Positions 5,821 to 8,118 of a stretch of 8,118 nt of DNA are shown here, one piece after another. The DNA comes from Candidatus Heimdallarchaeota archaeon (GTDB lineage: Archaea > Asgardarchaeota > Heimdallarchaeia > Heimdallarchaeales > Heimdallarchaeaceae), in assembly GCA_023135215.1 (NCBI GenBank), contig JAGLTP010000260.1:1-8118 (forward strand), read 5' to 3'. The number at the start of each line of letters is the position of its first letter. The first letter of the stretch is position 1. The notes below the pieces were generated by a model. That model was not told the DNA's origin. It saw only the letters and a list, made by a program, of their open reading frames with translations, and ran no database searches. The position numbers were made by a program, and so were the translations under genes.

Positions 5821-6383
5821 TTAATTGATTTTATCTTTTCAGCTAATTCTCTAATCCCATTCATTAGTTGTAGGTTCTTTGCTGCATCACCAATATTTCC
5901 AGCAGTTCCATGAACAATTCCCAAATCATTTCCTTTGAGATATCGAATCAGATGGTTTATTGAATTAATAGCATTTTGTACTCCGGATCCCTCTACATTA
6001 GTATCTCCATAAACGAAGATAGATGCAAATTTCTTTCCATCTAAAGAATGCCCACCTTTTACATGTAGAGCGACTAAACGATCAATAAATAATTTCAGCT
6101 GACCGGAATAATTAAACCAATAAACTGGGGAAGCAAAAACAAAGATATCAGCTTCTAGAACAGTTGGATAGAGAGTGTTCATAACATCATCTTGAATACA
6201 TTTTAGAGGATAATCTTTGTAACACCAGAAACACCCTTGACAAGGATTTATTTTAAGTTCATTAAGTTTGAAGATTTCCACTTCGTTTCTATTTTCTTCT
6301 AGAATCTTTCTGAGTTCTTCAACTAAAACAGCTGTATTACCTTTTTTTCTAGGACTTCCATTCAGAATCAATATTTTCTTCAT
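5817..6383 (-). CDS. Iron-sulfur-flavoprotein-like NAD(P)H-dependent FMN reductase
   Basis: Flavodoxin-fold FMN protein of 188 residues. The FMN phosphate loop GSPRKKGNT is at 9-17, and ASPVYWFNYSGQLKLFIDR (84-102) is the second flavin-contact region typical of the family. Between them C48, C51, C54 and C62 form CX2CX2CX7C, within the spacing described for the [4Fe-4S] cluster of archaeal iron-sulfur flavoproteins (Isf, CX2CX2CX4-7C), and the length also fits Isf. Isf proteins take electrons from ferredoxin and are linked to handling of O2 and H2O2. Many relatives called NADPH-dependent FMN reductases carry the same Cys pattern, so cluster binding is likely but not proven. The ATG at 6383 has no ribosome binding site and sits about 26 bases after a TATA box, so the mRNA is probably leaderless. 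The TGA stop overlaps the start of the peptidase frame (ATGA), suggesting one transcription unit. Confidence 0.85.
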   Translation of the reverse strand: MKKILILNGSPRKKGNTAVLVEELRKILEENRNEVEIFKLNELKINPCQGCFWCYKDYPLKCIQDDVMNTLYPTVLEADIFVFASPVYWFNYSGQLKLFIDRLVALHVKGGHSLDGKKFASIFVYGDTNVEGSGVQNAINSINHLIRYLKGNDLGIVHGTAGNIGDAAKNLQLMNGIRELAEKIKSIK

Positions 6384-6404
6384 TGAAAAGATTAGTTCAT
6401 AGAC

Positions 6405-6413
6405 GATTATAAG
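6405..6413. promoter_or_regulatory. Palindromic TATA box, possibly bidirectional
   Basis: TTATAA (6407-6412) reads the same on both strands. Its centre is 26-27 bases from the flavoprotein ATG (6383, minus) and 27-28 bases from an ATG at 6437 (plus). Both fit the distance from archaeal TATA centre to transcription start, so one box could drive two leaderless transcripts. The minus direction is the better supported, since it leads to a clear gene. Confidence 0.45.
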
Positions 6414-6422
6414 AATTTCTTA
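6410..6422. promoter_or_regulatory. 13-base palindrome overlapping the TATA box, candidate operator
   Basis: TAAGAA-T-TTCTTA is a perfect 6-base-arm palindrome that overlaps the upstream edge of the flavoprotein TATA box. A factor bound here would compete with TBP/TFB. It is AT-rich, so chance is a real alternative. Confidence 0.3.
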
Positions 6423-6436
6423 AAATCAAACTAATA

Positions 6437-6508
6437 ATGGAAAATATTCAAATAACAAGAATAGACTTGACTAATTATATGAAGGAGACTTTCATAGATG
6501 ATATATGA
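6437..6508 (+). CDS. Possible 23-residue leader ORF before the acetyltransferase
   Basis: ATG at 6437 opens 23 codons (MENIQITRIDLTNYMKETFI then DDI) ending in TGA at 6506-6508. It overlaps the first 11 bases of the acetyltransferase gene in another frame and contains that gene's ribosome binding site. The ATG lies 27-28 bases after the centre of the palindromic TATA box, so it could be the leaderless first ORF of the transcript, with translation passing on to the acetyltransferase. The peptide has no recognisable motif. It may be only a chance ORF. Confidence 0.25.
   Translation: MENIQITRIDLTNYMKETFIDDI
6478..6496 (+). promoter_or_regulatory. Ribosome binding site shown in a hairpin loop
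   Basis: TATGAA (6478-6483) and TTCATA (6491-6496) are perfect complements around a 7-base loop, GGAGACT. The loop and the stem edge hold the Shine-Dalgarno sequence GAAGGAG (6481-6487), 10 bases before the ATG at 6498. This site fixes the start of the acetyltransferase. The short AT-rich stem could tune ribosome access. Confidence 0.5.
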
Positions 6509-7331
6509 AATCGAGAAAAAGGATTATACCAAAGTGAAGAACCTTTTTAGTCAACTAGCAGATGAACATATGTCAGTAGTTGTGGCTCTAGAGCATAATT
6601 ATCCAAGTAGAATATTTGTAGATAATCTCGATTCACCAAGAAGTGGTTTAATTTATCTTGGTAAAAGAACATTGGGATTCGGTGGGAAAAGTGATAACGA
6701 GAATTTTAATGATAAATTAAATAAGTTATTGGAAAATGAACTTTTACCTCTCCTAAAAAACGAATTAAAAGTAAGAGAAGTAATCATTCGCTATGATGAT
6801 AACTGGGAAGATAAAGTGAAGTCTCTATTTAATGATTTAGTAGAACATCAACTTGGCAATTATATTTTCAGTGACTTAAAATATGATTTTAACAAACATA
6901 GACTCCCAGAAGGTTATGAGTATGTACCAATTGATTCAGATTTGTTAAAACGGGAGGACCTAAAGAATTTCTTCATAGTGGAAAGGTGGGTAAGAGGTTG
7001 TTACTTAAGTACAGAAGACTATTTATCTAGAGGTTTTGGTTTCTGTATAATCCATAAAGATGTTGAGATTGCTAGCGTCTGTTTTTGTAATTACATATCC
7101 AAAGATAGGGAAAGATGTGAGATAGGAATAATTACTGCTGAAGACCATAGACAGAAAGGTCTAGCTAAAAACCTTGTCTCTTATACTGTTTCACATAGTT
7201 TGAAACTCAATATACAGAGAATTGACTGGCAATCACGGTTAAGTAATATAGGAAGCATAAAAATTGCTGATGCAGTTGGTTTTCGACTTGAAAAAACCTA
7301 TACCGGATATGTTTTGGAATATCAGCAATGA
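6498..7331 (+). CDS. GNAT-family N-acetyltransferase (PF12746/ZmaR-like)
   Basis: Two-part protein of 277 residues. The N-terminal half (1-125) has the layout of the PF12746 GNAT group, which includes the zwittermicin-resistance protein ZmaR: an opening helix, HMSVVVALEHNYPSRIFVDN (24-43), then a GLIYLG strand. The C-terminal half (about 137-277) is the GNAT fold: VASVCF-type strand (191-196), then CEIGIITAEDHRQKGLAKNL (207-226), in which RQKGLA (218-223) is the acetyl-CoA pyrophosphate loop, and SNIGSIKIADAVGF (249-262), the usual late helix carrying the conserved Asn. It should transfer an acetyl group from acetyl-CoA to an unknown amine in the cytoplasm. Acceptors in this group are mostly unknown, and resistance to an antibiotic is only one possibility. 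A strong Shine-Dalgarno sequence supports ATG 6498. It is divergent from the flavoprotein and convergent with the next gene, so it is probably transcribed alone. Confidence 0.82.
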   Translation: MIYEIEKKDYTKVKNLFSQLADEHMSVVVALEHNYPSRIFVDNLDSPRSGLIYLGKRTLGFGGKSDNENFNDKLNKLLENELLPLLKNELKVREVIIRYDDNWEDKVKSLFNDLVEHQLGNYIFSDLKYDFNKHRLPEGYEYVPIDSDLLKREDLKNFFIVERWVRGCYLSTEDYLSRGFGFCIIHKDVEIASVCFCNYISKDRERCEIGIITAEDHRQKGLAKNLVSYTVSHSLKLNIQRIDWQSRLSNIGSIKIADAVGFRLEKTYTGYVLEYQQ

Positions 7332-7343
7332 TTAACCCACAAG

Positions 7344-7352
7344 TCTTTTTCT
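7344..7352 (+). terminator. Oligo-T terminator after the acetyltransferase
   Basis: A pyrimidine run with five T (7346-7350) lies 14 bases after the acetyltransferase stop, within the 19-base gap before the convergent gene. It fits archaeal oligo-T termination. No matching T-run is seen on the other strand for the convergent gene. Confidence 0.3.
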
Positions 7353-8118
7353 AAATACTTGGAGTTCCCATTTCTTTTTGCAATTGTTCTTGATCTGCGA
7401 TTATTATAGGTTCTACCCAGTGAGCTGGAGTAACTTCTATTAATCGTCCCTTCACATCCAAGAAATCTCCTAAGATTTTAGGTTTATCCTTTTGCTTTCT
7501 CTGAGAAGGTCGCTTTAGAATTAAAGCAAATAACCATTCAGCTGAAAAGAGATATCTTCCTTTTTCCCAAATCCAGAGAATGAAAAACCATATTCCCATC
7601 TCAAGAGTAATTAAGAAGAATGTCCAACCAATACTCAATCCTCCTGTTGTTCGAAAACCTGGATCAGTCCATCCAAACAGCTGTGTTATACCCCAGAGAG
7701 CAACTCTGAGAACTGCTTGAATTGATGCGAATGAATAAACTGATAGACAGAGAAAACCTGCCCTACGACTGAATCGAGAGATTCTTAATCTACGTTTCCA
7801 ATTAATTTTTCTACTGAATTCCATGCTTGCCATCAAACTTAGAACAACTATCAATAACATACCAATCGTAACAAATACAAACCATGTTGGATGAACATGA
7901 AAATCTACTAACATGAATGGATCTTCTGGAATCTTTTCCACAACAAATAACCAGAAAGCTCCAAAAGCCATTGTGAAGCCAGCAATTCCATATCCCCAGG
8001 ATAAGAATTTTTTCTTATCGGGAGGTTTTTCCTGTGCTATAAAGATACCTAGTATCGATCCCACAGCACTATAAGCAAAATGTGGTAACAACGGTGATTC
8101 CCGAGCATTGAATTGATT
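7351..8118 (-). CDS. Polytopic membrane protein, C-terminal part; HGSNAT/DUF1624/DUF418-like
   Basis: This is a partial gene. The frame has no stop up to the right edge: residues before the TTG at 8091 read NQFNARESP, and they join smoothly to LLPHFAYSAVGSILGIFIAQ. The TTG is therefore probably not the start. The visible 255 residues hold about five membrane helices (roughly 10-28, 39-60, 70-92, 110-130 and 150-178, counted from the edge), basic loops (RKINWKRRLRISRFSRR), then EWLFALILKRP and a soluble tail of about 45 residues. The PLLPHFAYSAVGSILGIFI helix resembles the PLFPWxxYxxxGxxxG helix of membrane acyltransferases such as HGSNAT_cat/DUF1624, and the later aromatic helix plus EW..A....R resembles the GPLEWLWR end of DUF418/YeiB-like proteins. 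The catalytic N-terminal part would be outside the window. The family call is moderate; a membrane protein is certain. Confidence 0.6.
   Translation of the reverse strand, partial: NQFNARESPLLPHFAYSAVGSILGIFIAQEKPPDKKKFLSWGYGIAGFTMAFGAFWLFVVEKIPEDPFMLVDFHVHPTWFVFVTIGMLLIVVLSLMASMEFSRKINWKRRLRISRFSRRAGFLCLSVYSFASIQAVLRVALWGITQLFGWTDPGFRTTGGLSIGWTFFLITLEMGIWFFILWIWEKGRYLFSAEWLFALILKRPSQRKQKDKPKILGDFLDVKGRLIEVTPAHWVEPIIIADQEQLQKEMGTPSI

Noticed and set aside
7341..7365. AAGT...ACTT inverted repeat near the end of the acetyltransferase
   Set aside because: The arms are only 4 bases with a long A/T-rich loop; the T-run alone explains termination better.

Overview
The window (8,118 bases, AT-rich) reads as a chromosomal segment of an archaeon. 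A NurA-type nuclease, a geranylgeranyl-reductase-type flavoprotein, a short VIT1/CCC1-like membrane protein of an archaeal type, and TATA-like boxes about 26 bases before several start codons all point that way. The mix of gene families and low GC would suit an Asgard-type archaeon, but the sequence alone does not prove this. No rRNA, tRNA, CRISPR array, insertion sequence or long repeat is visible, and no gene-free stretch exceeds 300 bases.

Layout from left to right. Bases 1-1118 hold, on the minus strand, most of a NurA-family nuclease gene that runs off the left edge. A 157-base divergent promoter region with a perfect 15-base inverted repeat separates it from a plus-strand run: a five-helix VIT1/CCC1-like membrane protein (1276-1893), a geranylgeranyl-reductase-like FAD protein (1958-3316), and an unrecognised 294-residue soluble protein (3342-4226). 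That run meets a minus-strand pair at a hairpin that looks like a two-way terminator (4239-4273). The minus pair is transcribed from 6383 towards 4255: an iron-sulfur-flavoprotein-like FMN reductase, then a secreted, membrane-anchored zinc peptidase of the hyicolysin (M30) type. The two reading frames share an ATGA stop/start overlap.

A second divergent region (6384-6497) has a palindromic TATA box placed so that it could serve both directions. On the plus side it may feed a 23-codon leader ORF and then a ZmaR/PF12746-type GNAT acetyltransferase (6498-7331). The GNAT gene converges on the last gene (minus strand, 7351 to the right edge), the C-terminal part of a polytopic membrane protein that resembles membrane acyltransferases of the HGSNAT/DUF1624/DUF418 group. 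That gene is open through the right edge, so its true start is outside the window.

The genes do not make up one obvious pathway. The most useful observations are the edge-truncated NurA gene, the FAD protein with altered signature motifs next to an orphan protein, the redox-flavoprotein/secreted-peptidase pair, and the compact promoter architecture. I did not find convincing evidence of a wholly new defence or mobile system here.
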